A stretch of 64,000 nt of DNA from Nocardia vaccinii NBRC 15922 (GCF_001613305.1 NZ_BDCC01000004.1:1-64000), one strand, 5' to 3'; positions 9,708-18,880 are shown, counted from the stretch's first letter. The notes: a model not told the origin generated them from the sequence alone. Numbers and translations are program-made.

Positions 9708-9739
9708 GAAGGGCCGACACGTTGCGCTGTCGGCCCTTT
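9708..9739 (+). terminator. Hairpin terminator after the second protease
   Basis: AAGGGCCGACA (9709-9719) pairs perfectly with TGTCGGCCCTT (9728-9738) across an 8-base loop, 12 bases after the stop codon. There is no long T run, as is usual for high-GC actinomycetes. Confidence 0.75.
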
Positions 9740-9929
9740 CGCACGCTGTGGCCGCCGATGGCGCCGATTGGCAGTCCAACGGCGGTGCCGAGTGGTTACC
9801 TCGCGGGAGTGCATCCGGCATCCTGAAGGTAGGCGTCCGCCAACCCCAGCAAATGCCCACACCCGGACGGAAGTACGGAGTCACCGGAGCACCGGGTTAC
9901 CCGAGTGCCGCCCGCCGTGAGAATGGCCG

Positions 9930-10055
9930 ACTCCGAGGCCGGGGCCCGCCCCGGGCCTGGACCGACCGGTGCGCCGGGAGCGAAGCGGGGGAGCGGAGGG
10001 AAGGCAGGACCAGGGTTGACAGGGCCCCGGCCCGCCGGAGCGAAGCGGAGCAGAA
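9930..10055 (+). repeat. Dispersed intergenic repeat in the 9697-10058 gap
   Basis: The 362-base gap before the NRDE gene holds the terminator above and then two degenerate copies of a repeat found elsewhere in the window, recognisable by GGAGCGAAGCG near 9977 and GCCGGAGCGAAGCGGAG at 10034-10050. Long Arg/Pro-rich open frames here are artefacts of the GC-rich repeat. I see no gene in the gap. Confidence 0.55.
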
Positions 10056-10058
10056 ACA

Positions 10059-10901
10059 GTGTGTCTGGTTTTGACGGGGTGGCGAGCGCACCCGGAGTAT
10101 CGGCTGATCGTGGCGGCCAACCGGGACGAGTTCTATACCCGGCCCACGGAATCCATGCGGTGGTGGCCCGAGGTGGCGGGGTTGCTGGCGGGGCGGGATC
10201 TGGGTGCGCCGGGGCCGGTTCCGGGGACGTGGCTGGGGCTGATGAGCGGGACGCACAGGTTCGCGGCGGTGACGAATGTGCGCGGGCCGGGTGAGGATCG
10301 CGTCGATGTGCGTTCGCGCGGTGCGCTGCTGATGGATTTCCTGCGCGGCGACGCCTCCCCGAAGAAGTTCCTCACCGCGATCGCGGCGGCTCCGGACGAC
10401 TACAACGGGTACAACCAGATCGCCTCGGATCTGCAAACACTGTGGTGGCACAGCAATCGCAGCGCGCACACCCCGCTGGAACTACCGCCCGGCCTGCACG
10501 GACTGTCCAACGGCGCGCTGCTGGGTTCGGCGGAAACCGTGCGCGACAACCCGATTCGCACCGATACCGGCGCACCGGCCTGGCCGAAGGTGCGTGCGGG
10601 GCTGCGCGGGCTCGGCGCGGTCATCGAACGCGATCCGAGCGATGTGGACGGCTATCTCGCCGTCCTCGCCGACCGCACCATCGCACCTGACGATGAATTA
10701 CCTTCCACCGGACTGACTCTCGAACGCGAGCGTACGGTATCGGCACGCTTCATCCCCAGCAATGATCACGGAACCCGCTGCAGCACAGTGCTCCTGGTTC
10801 GCGAGGACGGCGAATTCACGATCACCGAGCGATCTTTCACCACACTCGGGCGCGATCTGGGTGTGGCCCGCTTCAGCGGCCGCGTCGAACTACCGGACTG
10901 A
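10059..10901 (+). CDS. NRDE (TANGO2) family protein
   Basis: This 280-residue protein begins MCLVLTGW and contains AANRDEF within the first 25 residues, the sequence after which the NRDE family is named, followed by the conserved NVR and SRG blocks. A Cys at position 2 right after the initiator Met is typical and is thought to act like an N-terminal nucleophile. The eukaryotic homolog TANGO2 is linked to heme or lipid metabolism; the bacterial role is not settled. The start is a GTG at 10059, which fixes the Cys at position 2. It converges with the gene at 10913, with only 11 bases between the stops. Confidence 0.88.
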   Translation: MCLVLTGWRAHPEYRLIVAANRDEFYTRPTESMRWWPEVAGLLAGRDLGAPGPVPGTWLGLMSGTHRFAAVTNVRGPGEDRVDVRSRGALLMDFLRGDASPKKFLTAIAAAPDDYNGYNQIASDLQTLWWHSNRSAHTPLELPPGLHGLSNGALLGSAETVRDNPIRTDTGAPAWPKVRAGLRGLGAVIERDPSDVDGYLAVLADRTIAPDDELPSTGLTLERERTVSARFIPSNDHGTRCSTVLLVREDGEFTITERSFTTLGRDLGVARFSGRVELPD

Positions 10902-10912
10902 GCCGGAAACGC

Positions 10913-11632
10913 TCACCGCGTGCCCGGATTCGCCCATTGGGTAGTGCCGTCCCTGGCGTTCAACGTGTTCTGCAGTTCGATGGCCGACTGATTCAACGCC
11001 GGACCGCCCGCCAGGATCGTGCCCAGCACACCGCCGCCGATTCCGCCCAGGATCAGCCCCGGAATGCAGACGATCCAGAACGTCAGCACGCAGCCGACCA
11101 GACCGCCGATCACCGCGCCGATCAGACCGCCGACCGCGAAGGCCAGCCCGGCCTTGGTCGCGACATCGTTGAAGGCGCGCTGATTCTCGACCGCCGAGGC
11201 GACGGGCTGGGCGCGCAGCGGCTTCCCGTCGACCGTCGCGCCGATCAGCCGGGGGGCGATCGGTTTGCTCAGATCCACACCGGCGGGGCGGACCGGGGTC
11301 AGATCCAGTTCGCGACCGTCCGCGCGCAGCACCGGGGTGACCGGTATCCGTACCCCGGATACGCGGAAGTCCAGCGGCAGTTCCAGGGCGACGGCCCCGG
11401 CCGAATCCTTGACGTTCACGACCCGCCGGATCTGCCCGGGTGTCGCACCGGGCTTGTCGACCAGCTGGAACGTCCCGTTCTTCAGCTTGGTGACGACCGT
11501 CTTGCCGACCTTCGCGGCCGAATACTCGATCTGCGGCCGGGCGGGTGCGGGATCGGCGTGCGCGGTACCCAGCGCCACGGTCATCGAGCCGATGACCACG
11601 GCCGCCGCCGCAGCGCTTCTGCGGAACGTCAT
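10913..11632 (-). CDS. Secreted/membrane protein of unknown function, paralog A
   Basis: The 239-residue product has a signal peptide (cleavage near GTAHADP), a beta-rich middle and a C-terminal glycine-rich pair of membrane-like segments (GGLIGAVIGGLVGC, then GLILGGIGGGVLGTILAGG), like a glycine-zipper hairpin. I do not recognise the family. The next gene upstream (11775-12476) encodes a paralog with the same layout. I took the ATG at 11632 rather than the in-frame TTG at 11644 because both paralogs keep the ATG at the same place and share the preceding bases (GATTGGAAxACCGAATGA). Such proteins may insert into or span the outer lipid layer, but that is a guess. Confidence 0.75.
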   Translation of the reverse strand: MTFRRSAAAAAVVIGSMTVALGTAHADPAPARPQIEYSAAKVGKTVVTKLKNGTFQLVDKPGATPGQIRRVVNVKDSAGAVALELPLDFRVSGVRIPVTPVLRADGRELDLTPVRPAGVDLSKPIAPRLIGATVDGKPLRAQPVASAVENQRAFNDVATKAGLAFAVGGLIGAVIGGLVGCVLTFWIVCIPGLILGGIGGGVLGTILAGGPALNQSAIELQNTLNARDGTTQWANPGTR

Positions 11633-11724
11633 TCGGTATTCCAATCCTCATCAGTTTCGGCCGTGATCTTAGCCGAACGGCCCACATCGGGCCGGGCTTC
11701 GCACCAGGTCTCGACCCCGAACCA

Positions 11725-11760
11725 CACCGGCCCGCCCTCCGAACGGAGAGCGGGCCGGTG
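11725..11760 (-). terminator. Hairpin terminator of the paralog B gene
   Basis: CACCGGCCCGC (11725-11735) pairs with GCGGGCCGGTG (11750-11760), with an inner CTCC/GGAG stem, just after the minus-strand stop at 11775. Confidence 0.65.
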
Positions 11761-11774
11761 CGAGGAAGGGGCGG

Positions 11775-12476
11775 TCAGTGGTGCGACACGGCCTGCTTCC
11801 ACTTGGTGGTGTAGGGCTTGGCCTGCATCGTGTTGACCAGCTCCATACCCGCCGCGACCAGGGTCGGGCCACCGAAGGCGATGGTGCCGATGATGCCACC
11901 GAGGGTCGCGCCGATCGGAATACCGGCGATGCAGCCGACACCGAACAGCGGCAGGCCGAGGATGCAGCCGACGACCGCGCCGATGGCCAGGCCGACGAAG
12001 CTGCCGATACCTGTCGCGAGGCCGAACTTCGTCGCGAAATCACTCATCGCGGCGTTGTCCTCCTCCGGCGAGGCGATCGGCGTCGCGACAACGGTCTGCT
12101 TGGTGATTTCCGCTCCGGTGGGCTTCTGCGGGGTCAGCTGCAGCACCTTGCCGTTGTCTTTCACGACCGGCACAACGGGAATCTGCTTGCCGGAGATCCG
12201 GTAATCCACCGGCATTTCCATGGCGATTTTCCCGGCCTTGTCTTTCACATTGATAATTTGTTGCGGCTTGGCCTGCGGGGTGGCGCCGGGTTTCTGGACC
12301 ACTTGGAACGTTCCCCCCTGCAAAGTGGCCACGACCGCCTTGTCGACCAGCTTGACCGAGTAGTCGATCACGTCCTTGGCCGGCTTCGGGGCGGGAGCGG
12401 CGTGCGCGGTACCGAGAGTAGCGGTCATCGCACCGATGACCAGTGCGGCACTCGCGGTAGCGGTGCGGAACTTCAT
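11775..12476 (-). CDS. Secreted/membrane protein of unknown function, paralog B
   Basis: The 233-residue product mirrors its downstream neighbour: a signal peptide ending near GTAHAAP, a middle with the conserved GGTFQVVQKPGATP block (GTFQLVDKPGATP in the neighbour), and two C-terminal Gly-rich hydrophobic segments (GLAIGAVVGCILGLPLFGVG, then GGIIGTIAFGG). The ATG at 12476 is used. A hairpin separates it from the downstream paralog, so the pair is probably expressed separately from duplicated promoters rather than as one operon. Function unknown. Confidence 0.75.
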   Translation of the reverse strand: MKFRTATASAALVIGAMTATLGTAHAAPAPKPAKDVIDYSVKLVDKAVVATLQGGTFQVVQKPGATPQAKPQQIINVKDKAGKIAMEMPVDYRISGKQIPVVPVVKDNGKVLQLTPQKPTGAEITKQTVVATPIASPEEDNAAMSDFATKFGLATGIGSFVGLAIGAVVGCILGLPLFGVGCIAGIPIGATLGGIIGTIAFGGPTLVAAGMELVNTMQAKPYTTKWKQAVSHH

Positions 12477-12848
12477 TCGGTTTTCCAATCATCATCAGGT
12501 ACTGCCGTGCACCTTCTCTCCGCGAGAGCTCGCGCATCCCTAGTGTCGCTGCCACATCGGCACAGCCGATGGGCGCGGCCTACAGGAACCCTCCCCGAGC
12601 AGAGCGAAGATTTACACGACAAGCAGGACGCGCTGAGCCTAATCGAACGACCCCCCGGAAGCGACATCCATTTCCCACCAATGGAGTAAGCGCGTCCGTA
12701 CCGCAGAGCGAAATTGCCGGGATTTGCCGTTATCGACATTCACACCACGGCAAACGCCCAGGATACTACGTGAGCCGACTCACACCCGGCGGCGAGCCGA
12801 CCCCGCCAAGCTGGGGTATACCAACTTGCGATCATAGAGTGGACAGAT

Positions 12849-12881
12849 AAGTTACCGGCGAGTAACTTACTGGCAGTTAGT
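12849..12881. promoter_or_regulatory. Double TTAC-N6-GTAA operator upstream of etfD
   Basis: A perfect inverted repeat, AAGTTAC (12849-12855) and GTAACTT (12862-12868), is followed at once by a second, slightly imperfect one, ACTTACTGGCAGTTAGT (12865-12881). The same half-site TTAC...GTAA occurs before fadE5, the TetR gene and fabG4/fadA2. The rest of the 473-base gap (12477-12949) shows no gene. Confidence 0.65.
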
Positions 12882-12949
12882 ATGCGAGACAACCCTGGCG
12901 GCAACAGCCCTGCCGCCGAATGCTCGTTGAACCGAAGGAAGGTCGCGAC

Positions 12950-15900
12950 ATGAATGCCCTGACAGTGACGCTGGGCACGATCGGAGTGGTGTTCAGCCTG
13001 TTGGCTTGGGCATCATTCTTTGGCGGCGTCGGCAAGATGGTCCGTGCCATCCGGCTCGGACAATCCGCACCGGACCGCTGGCGGCCGTTCCTGCCCCGTC
13101 TGAAGACGATGATCGTCGAGTTCCTCGCGCATACCCGGATGGTCAAGTTCAGAACCGTCGGCTGGGCGCACTGGCTGGTGATGATCGGCTTCCTGGCGGG
13201 CTTCATCCTGTACTTCGAGGCCTACGGGCAAACCTTCGATCCCGAGTTCCACTGGCCGATCTTCGGCAACTGGCACATCTACCACTTCATGGACGAGGTG
13301 CTCGGCATCGCCACCGTGATCGGCATCGTGGTGCTGATCGTGATTCGCCAGCTCAACCATCCCCGGGTGCCCGCGCGGCTGTCCCGCTTCTCGGGGTCGG
13401 CGTTCGGCGCCGCCTACGCGATCGAGGCGATCGTGTTCATCGAGGGCATCGGCATGGTCCTGGTGAAGGCCGGCAAGATCGCCACCTATCACGAGTCGAC
13501 CGCGTGGACCGACTTCTTCACCATGCAGGTGGCCAAGCTGCTGCCCAGCAGCGTGGCGCTGGTCGCGGTGTTCGCCTTCGTCAAGATGGTGTCCGGCAGC
13601 ACCTTCCTGCTGCTGGTCGGCCGCAACATCAACTGGGGTGTGGCGTGGCACCGGTTCGCGGCGTTCTTCAACATCTACTTCAAGCGTGAGGACGACGGCG
13701 GCGTCGCGCTGGGTGCGGTCAAGCCGATGACCTCGAAGGGCAAGGCCCTGCTGGACATGGAGGAGATCGATCCGGACAACGACACCCTGGGCGTCGGCAA
13801 GGTCGAGGACTTCTCCTGGAAGGGCTGGCTGGACTTCACCACCTGCACCGAATGTGGCCGGTGCCAGTCGCAGTGCCCGGCGTGGAACACCGGTAAGCCG
13901 TTGTCCCCCAAGCTGTTGATCATGTCGCTGCGCGACCACGGCCAGGCCAAGGCGCCGTACCTGCTGGCCGGTGGCCGGAAAGATATGGGCGGGGACGAGA
14001 TCGGCCTGGTCGACGCCGAGGGCAAGCCGAACGAGGCCGCGCTGGCGAAGATCTCGGACGCCGCGCGCGCGGAGGCCGAGCGGCCGCTGGTCGGCTCGAG
14101 CGAAGGAAACGACAGCGGCGGCGTCATAGATCCCGAGGTGCTGTGGAGCTGCACCACTTGCGGTGCGTGCGTCGAGCAGTGCCCGGTGGATATCGAGCAC
14201 GTCGACCACATCATCGATATGCGCCGCTACCAGGTGCTGATCGAATCGGAGTTCCCCTCCGAGCTGGCGGGTCTGTTCAAGAATCTGGAAAACAAGGGCA
14301 ACCCCTGGGGGCAGAACGCCAAGGACCGGCTCAACTGGATCTCCGAGCTGGACTTCGACATCCCGGTGTATGGAACAGATGCTGACTCTTTCGAAGGCTA
14401 CGAATACCTGTTCTGGGTCGGCTGCGCCGGTGCGTACGAGGACCGCGCGAAGAAGACCACCAAGGCGGTCGCCGAACTGCTGGCCACCGCGGGCGTGAAG
14501 TTCATGGTGCTCGGCCAGGAGGAGACCTGCACCGGCGATTCGGCGCGGCGCGCGGGTAACGAATTCCTGTTCCAGCAGTTGGCGATGCAGAACATCGAGA
14601 CGTTCAACTCGGTGTTCGAGGGTGTCGAACCGTCCAAGCGGAAGATCGTCGTCACCTGTGCGCACTGCTTCAACGCACTCAACAACGAATACCCGCAGGT
14701 CGGCGGCAGTTACGAGGTCGTGCACCACACCCAGTTGCTGAACCGCCTGGTGCGCGGCAAGCAGTTGGTGCAGGTCAAGCCGGTGTCGGAGAAGGTCACC
14801 TATCACGACCCGTGCTACCTGGGCCGGCACAACAAGATCTACAACGCGCCCCGCGAGCTGATGGGCGCCTCGGGCGCGAAGGTGACCGAGATGCCGCGGC
14901 ACGGCGAACGTTCCATGTGCTGTGGCGCCGGCGGCGCGCGCATGTGGATGGAGGAGCAGCTCGGTAAGCGCATCAACCTGGACCGGGTGGACGAGGCGCT
15001 GTCGACGTTGGACGGCGGCAACTCTCCCTCGATGATCGCCACCGGCTGCCCGTTCTGCCGCGTGATGCTCACCGATGGTGTGACCGCGCGCAAGGATTCG
15101 GGCGAGGTCGGCCAGGGCGTCGAGGTGGTCGACGTGGCGCAGCTGATGCTGCAGTCCATCGACCGGGTCGAACCGGCGACGCTGTCGGAGAACCTGAAGG
15201 TGATCCAGCAGCCGAAGGCCGAACCCGAGCCCGCCGAGGTCGTACCGGCCGCCGAACCCGCGGCCGCGGAGGCGAAACCTGCTGCGGCGACCGGTGGCGG
15301 TAAGGCCACCAGCGGCGGACTGGCCATGAAGGGCGGCGGCAAGGCGCCCGGTGGTGGGCTGTCCATGAAGGGCGCGGCCAAGGCGCCCGGCGCGAAGGCC
15401 GAACCGGCCGCGGCGGATTCGGCAGAGACCCCGGCCGCTCCCGCCCCCGCCAAGGGCCTGTCCATGAAGGGCGCGGCGAAAACTCCCGGCGGCAAGGGCC
15501 TGTCCATGAAGGGCGGAGCGAAAGCCCCCGGCGCCAAGGCGACTCCCGCTGCGGAAACTGCCGAGAGCGCAGCCGCCGAATCCGCCGCGGAAGCCCCCGC
15601 GGCCAAGCCCGGCGGCCTGTCGATGAAGGGCGCCGCGAAGGCTCCCGGCGGCAAGGGTCTGGCCATGCAGGGCGGAGCCAAGGCTCCGGGCGCCAAGCCC
15701 TCCGGAAGCGATTCCGACGCAAGCGATTCCACTGCGGCCCCTGAGCAATCCGCTTCCACCGCAACCGAATCGGCCCCCGCGGCGTCGGAGTCCAAGCCGA
15801 CGGTCGCGGCCAAGGGCCTGGCGATGAAGTCCGGCTTCAAACGCCCCGGCCCGAAGGCCCCCGGCGCGGCGGCCCCGACCGAGTCCGCCCCGGCAAGCGA

Positions 15901-16294
15901 ATCCGCTTCGGCCGCAGAGCAATCCACCTCTGCCACAACCGAATCGGCTCCCGCCGCAACCACCGCGTCGGAGTCCAAGCCGACCGTGGCCGCCAAGGGC
16001 CTGGCGATGAAGTCCGGCTTCAAACGCCCCGGCCCGAAGGCCCCCGGCGCGGCGAAACCGGCCGAGTCCGCTCCAGCAGCCGAGGCGCAAGAGCCCGCCG
16101 CGGACGCCACACCCCAGGAGACCGCCGCGTCGACCCCGGAAACCGAGGCGGTAAGCGAATCCACCTCACCGGCAGCGGAATCTACGCCGCCCGAGACGGA
16201 CGCGTCCGGCAACGGCGCCCCGAAGCCTCCCACCGCCAAACCAGGCGGCCTCGGCTTCAAGTCCGGCGCAAAGGCTCCGGGCCGCAAGAGCTGA
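12950..16294 (+). CDS. etfD: EtfD-type membrane iron-sulfur ETF dehydrogenase with long repetitive tail
   Basis: The product is 1114 residues. The N-terminal quarter has several membrane helices of the nitrate-reductase-gamma/heme-b type. Two 4Fe-4S motifs follow (CTECGRCQSQCP; CTTCGACVEQCP), then two heterodisulfide-reductase-type cysteine domains ending in MCCGAGG. This is the architecture of M. tuberculosis Rv0338c/EtfD, which passes electrons from the electron-transfer flavoprotein, and so from acyl-CoA dehydrogenases, to menaquinone. From about residue 755 a 360-residue tail is unusual: nine copies of a Gly-Leu-Ser/Ala-Met-Lys...Lys-x-Pro-Gly unit separated by Ala/Glu/Ser/Pro linkers. 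The ATG at 12950 follows AAGGAAGG. TTAC-N6-GTAA operators 70-100 bases upstream tie it to the fatty-acid genes at the right end. Confidence 0.9.
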   Translation: MNALTVTLGTIGVVFSLLAWASFFGGVGKMVRAIRLGQSAPDRWRPFLPRLKTMIVEFLAHTRMVKFRTVGWAHWLVMIGFLAGFILYFEAYGQTFDPEFHWPIFGNWHIYHFMDEVLGIATVIGIVVLIVIRQLNHPRVPARLSRFSGSAFGAAYAIEAIVFIEGIGMVLVKAGKIATYHESTAWTDFFTMQVAKLLPSSVALVAVFAFVKMVSGSTFLLLVGRNINWGVAWHRFAAFFNIYFKREDDGGVALGAVKPMTSKGKALLDMEEIDPDNDTLGVGKVEDFSWKGWLDFTTCTECGRCQSQCPAWNTGKPLSPKLLIMSLRDHGQAKAPYLLAGGRKDMGGDEIGLVDAEGKPNEAALAKISDAARAEAERPLVGSSEGNDSGGVIDPEVLWSCTTCGACVEQCPVDIEHVDHIIDMRRYQVLIESEFPSELAGLFKNLENKGNPWGQNAKDRLNWISELDFDIPVYGTDADSFEGYEYLFWVGCAGAYEDRAKKTTKAVAELLATAGVKFMVLGQEETCTGDSARRAGNEFLFQQLAMQNIETFNSVFEGVEPSKRKIVVTCAHCFNALNNEYPQVGGSYEVVHHTQLLNRLVRGKQLVQVKPVSEKVTYHDPCYLGRHNKIYNAPRELMGASGAKVTEMPRHGERSMCCGAGGARMWMEEQLGKRINLDRVDEALSTLDGGNSPSMIATGCPFCRVMLTDGVTARKDSGEVGQGVEVVDVAQLMLQSIDRVEPATLSENLKVIQQPKAEPEPAEVVPAAEPAAAEAKPAAATGGGKATSGGLAMKGGGKAPGGGLSMKGAAKAPGAKAEPAAADSAETPAAPAPAKGLSMKGAAKTPGGKGLSMKGGAKAPGAKATPAAETAESAAAESAAEAPAAKPGGLSMKGAAKAPGGKGLAMQGGAKAPGAKPSGSDSDASDSTAAPEQSASTATESAPAASESKPTVAAKGLAMKSGFKRPGPKAPGAAAPTESAPASESASAAEQSTSATTESAPAATTASESKPTVAAKGLAMKSGFKRPGPKAPGAAKPAESAPAAEAQEPAADATPQETAASTPETEAVSESTSPAAESTPPETDASGNGAPKPPTAKPGGLGFKSGAKAPGRKS

Positions 16295-16308
16295 CCAGCT
16301 CCTGATTC

Positions 16309-16348
16309 CGAAGGGGGGCGTAGCCGATTCCGGCTACGCCCCCCTTCG
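16309..16348 (+). terminator. Strong hairpin terminator of etfD
   Basis: A perfect 17-base stem (16309-16325 with 16332-16348) and a 6-base loop lie 15 bases after the etfD stop. A near-perfect inverted repeat, CATGCATACC/GGTTTGCATG (16350-16373), follows directly. The rest of the gap to 16594 shows no gene. Confidence 0.85.
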
Positions 16349-16594
16349 TCATGCATACCGCGTGGTTTGCATGCCGGGCGGCGAGCTTGCCGCATGGGCG
16401 AGATGGCGCACCGCGGCAATCAGCGGTCACACACAGCCCAGCCCATGCCCGTGACCAGATCATTCGCGTCGACCACTGTCTGGTACAAGGGATTCGGGCG
16501 GGACGGACGAGGGCCGCATAGCCGGGCCCGCCCCGTCGACTGCCGGGTGAAATGGGGGCGGACCCGGTGCGGGGCGGCGAGGACCGGTCTGCGG

Positions 16595-17044
16595 TCAGTC
16601 CTCGCCGCCACCCACCGCCAACGCTGTCGTGATGACGGCCGACAGGGGTGGGAGTGTGAGGTCGGCGCCGGTCGGCGGGACCGCCCAGTGGCAGCCCTCC
16701 CGGGTCCAGCGACCGAGGCCGGTCGGCAGCATGATCGCGCTGCCGATGGCCGGAATGCCGATATCGAGACGGTTGAGCACGTCCATCACCTTCGGCGCGG
16801 GCGGATCGTCCGGAGTGACAACGAAACTCCAGCGGACCTGGCGGGCCAGAACCGGAGCGGACACACCTTGTGCGACGAAGGAATCGCTGACCCGCTCGCC
16901 GCGAACGGTGGGTAGATGCAGAACGCCGATGCGGCTCGTGATCGGCAACATGACGTATCCGCCACGTTCGATCACCGGCAGGGCGAACTCGTACCGGTAC
17001 AACGCGACCCAATCCTCAGCGGTCCTGAGTTTTTCGACGTTCAC
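16595..17044 (-). CDS. Hypothetical protein next to an HTH regulator
   Basis: The 149-residue product has no signal peptide or membrane segment and no motif I can name. Ordinary amino-acid composition, a good ribosome site (GAGGGAG, 6 bases before the GTG at 17044) and a divergent HTH regulator about 200 bases away support a real gene. The C-terminal half (LPTGLGRWTREGCHWAVPP) vaguely recalls small Streptomyces proteins annotated as primase/polymerase-like, which I would not rely on. It is probably a cytoplasmic partner or target of the divergent regulator (inference). Confidence 0.6.
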   Translation of the reverse strand: MNVEKLRTAEDWVALYRYEFALPVIERGGYVMLPITSRIGVLHLPTVRGERVSDSFVAQGVSAPVLARQVRWSFVVTPDDPPAPKVMDVLNRLDIGIPAIGSAIMLPTGLGRWTREGCHWAVPPTGADLTLPPLSAVITTALAVGGGED

Positions 17045-17244
17045 GGCGAACTCCCTCGGTCCCTCCAAGGTTCCCGCGAACGTACCCCGCGGGGTAACGT
17101 CCGCTCACCAGCCTTGCGCTGCCCTTCCGCTGCCTTTGACACACGACCTGCTGTTTCACCGATACCAGCTCGATTTCGGCTGTGGCCGTGATCACTTCAC
17201 GCTCGTACTCTGGAGTTCTGAGTTCGTGTGGAAAGGGTGACGTC

Positions 17245-18636
17245 GTGGTCCGGCAGTGGTCTGGCAGGGAAGCCCGTGCCCTCCGCGATGCCAAGCGGAT
17301 GAGTATCCGGGAGTTCGCTGCCCATTTGGGTGTACACGAACGACTGGTCTCGAAATGGGAGGCCGGGGGTACACGTGTCCACCCCCGGCCGGTCAACCAG
17401 GCCGCACTGGACACCTCCCTGGCCAGGTCCGACGAAGTTGTGCGGGCACGGTTCGCGGCCATGATCGATCAGCCCCTCATCGATCGGCCCGCACCTGAAT
17501 TCGATGCGCGGCCGGACGATTCGGCGCGCACCCAGTATTCGAGCGACGCGGAACTGCTGACACTCGTCGACAACGGTGCGATGAGAGGTGATGCGTTGGG
17601 AACGATTTCGGAGAGGGATCTGATCATGGCGGCCGCCCACGAAGCCAGCGAGCATGCCGGACGCGCCGAGTCCACCAATATCGGCGCCACCACACTGGAG
17701 CAGTTCGACGCCGATGTCACCCGCATCGCCAACGACTACGTCCACGCCTCGCCGGTCCCGATGATGATCGAGATGCTGCGGGTGCGGCGGCGGGTGTACC
17801 GGTTCCTGGAGGGACATCAGAGCCCCGCGGACACCGGTCATCTGTATCTACTGGCCGGAACCCTGTCCGGGCTGCTCGCCAACGCCAGTACCGATCTGGG
17901 TTATCACGACGCCGCGGGCGAGCAGGCCCGCGCGGCCTGGGCCTATGCGGAACTCTGCGGGCACAACGGATTACGCGCCTGGACCCGCGGTATGCAGGCG
18001 CTGATCGAGTACTGGTCCGAACGTCCGCGCCGCGCGGTGCAGCTGGCCCAGAGCGGGCAGCAGTACGCGGATTCGGTGACCGCGAAGGTGCGGCTGCTCA
18101 ATATCGAGGCGCGCATCTGGTCCAAACTCGGATCGATCAGCGATACCGAACGCTGTATCCGCGCCGCCGACGTGGCCCGCTCCGGAACCGGCGCCGACGA
18201 ACTGCACGACGAGATGGGCGGCGTCTTCGGCTTCGACGAACCCAAGAGCCACTACTACGCCGGGGCGACCTATATCCATCTGGGCCAGGCCGAACCGGCT
18301 CTGACCGCGACCGATCGCGCCATCGACCTGTATGCCAACGGTCCGCAGGAGCAGCGCTCGTACGGCGCGGAGGCGCTGGCCCGAGTGGACAACGCGGCCG
18401 CACACCTGATCAACGGCAGCCTCGACGGCGCCGCCGATTCGGTGCGGCCGGTCCTGGAACTGGCCGAGGACAAGCGCATCGCCCAGCTCGAGGAACGCCT
18501 GACCGGGCTGCGGCACCGCATCGCCGGACCCCGCTTCCGCGCCGCGGTCGAGGCCCGCGCGCTGGACGAGCGCATCGAGGAATTCTGCGGAGTCACCGCG
18601 GCCCGGGGGATGCTGCACATCGACCCGGCTCTGTGA
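17245..18636 (+). CDS. XRE-type helix-turn-helix regulator with helical repeat domain
   Basis: Residues 1-50 (WSGREARALRDAKRMSIREF, then LVSKWEAGG) form the N-terminal HTH typical of a large actinomycete regulator group. The remaining 400 residues are alpha-helical and resemble the TPR-like sensor domain of that group. I chose the GTG at 17245 because GAAAGGG lies about 7 bases upstream and homologs start at this Trp-Ser-Gly-Arg-Glu block. The protein (463 residues) is cytoplasmic. It shares an upstream region with the small divergent gene at 16595-17044. Its ligand is unknown. Confidence 0.8.
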   Translation: MVRQWSGREARALRDAKRMSIREFAAHLGVHERLVSKWEAGGTRVHPRPVNQAALDTSLARSDEVVRARFAAMIDQPLIDRPAPEFDARPDDSARTQYSSDAELLTLVDNGAMRGDALGTISERDLIMAAAHEASEHAGRAESTNIGATTLEQFDADVTRIANDYVHASPVPMMIEMLRVRRRVYRFLEGHQSPADTGHLYLLAGTLSGLLANASTDLGYHDAAGEQARAAWAYAELCGHNGLRAWTRGMQALIEYWSERPRRAVQLAQSGQQYADSVTAKVRLLNIEARIWSKLGSISDTERCIRAADVARSGTGADELHDEMGGVFGFDEPKSHYYAGATYIHLGQAEPALTATDRAIDLYANGPQEQRSYGAEALARVDNAAAHLINGSLDGAADSVRPVLELAEDKRIAQLEERLTGLRHRIAGPRFRAAVEARALDERIEEFCGVTAARGMLHIDPAL

Positions 18637-18658
18637 CCTGCTCCACAGTTCGAGACCC

Positions 18659-18880
18659 CAGCGGCCGCGAACAGCCGGAGCGCAGCGAAGGCAATCCAGC
18701 ACAGTTCGCGGCCCGTCTCGCCGGACGGGGCCGAACGGTGAGACCTTCGGGGGCCGCGAACCCGCCGGAGCGAAGCGCAGGCCAAGGGCGCAAGCACGAG
18801 TGCCCGACACGGGGCCGAACGGTGAGACCTTCAGGGCCGCGAACCCGCCGGAGCGAAGCGGAGGCCGAAGATACAGCAGC
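18659..18880 (+). repeat. Cluster of dispersed intergenic repeats before aspC
   Basis: Two near-identical units of 57-58 bases lie at 18726-18783 and 18810-18866, with a degenerate third near 18659-18691. Each ends in CCGCCGGAGCGAAGCG followed by G/C-AGGCC; the last continues into GAAGATACAGC. They fill most of the 289-base gap and end about 50 bases before the aspC start. The same unit occurs near 10040, 49512-49759, 53700 and 54963. Confidence 0.8.

Noticed and set aside
13013..16090. A 1025-residue open frame antisense to etfD
   Set aside because: Composition is Gly/Arg/His/Gln-rich, as expected for the complement of a high-GC gene; etfD motifs on the plus strand are unambiguous.
17016..17462. 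Minus-strand frame overlapping the start of the HTH regulator
   Set aside because: It overlaps two better supported genes and their promoter region, and its composition is that of a shadow.
18726..18866. CRISPR or protein-coding tandem repeat before aspC
   Set aside because: The units match a dispersed intergenic element found at several other places; spacing and number do not fit CRISPR, and open frames across them are repeat shadows.
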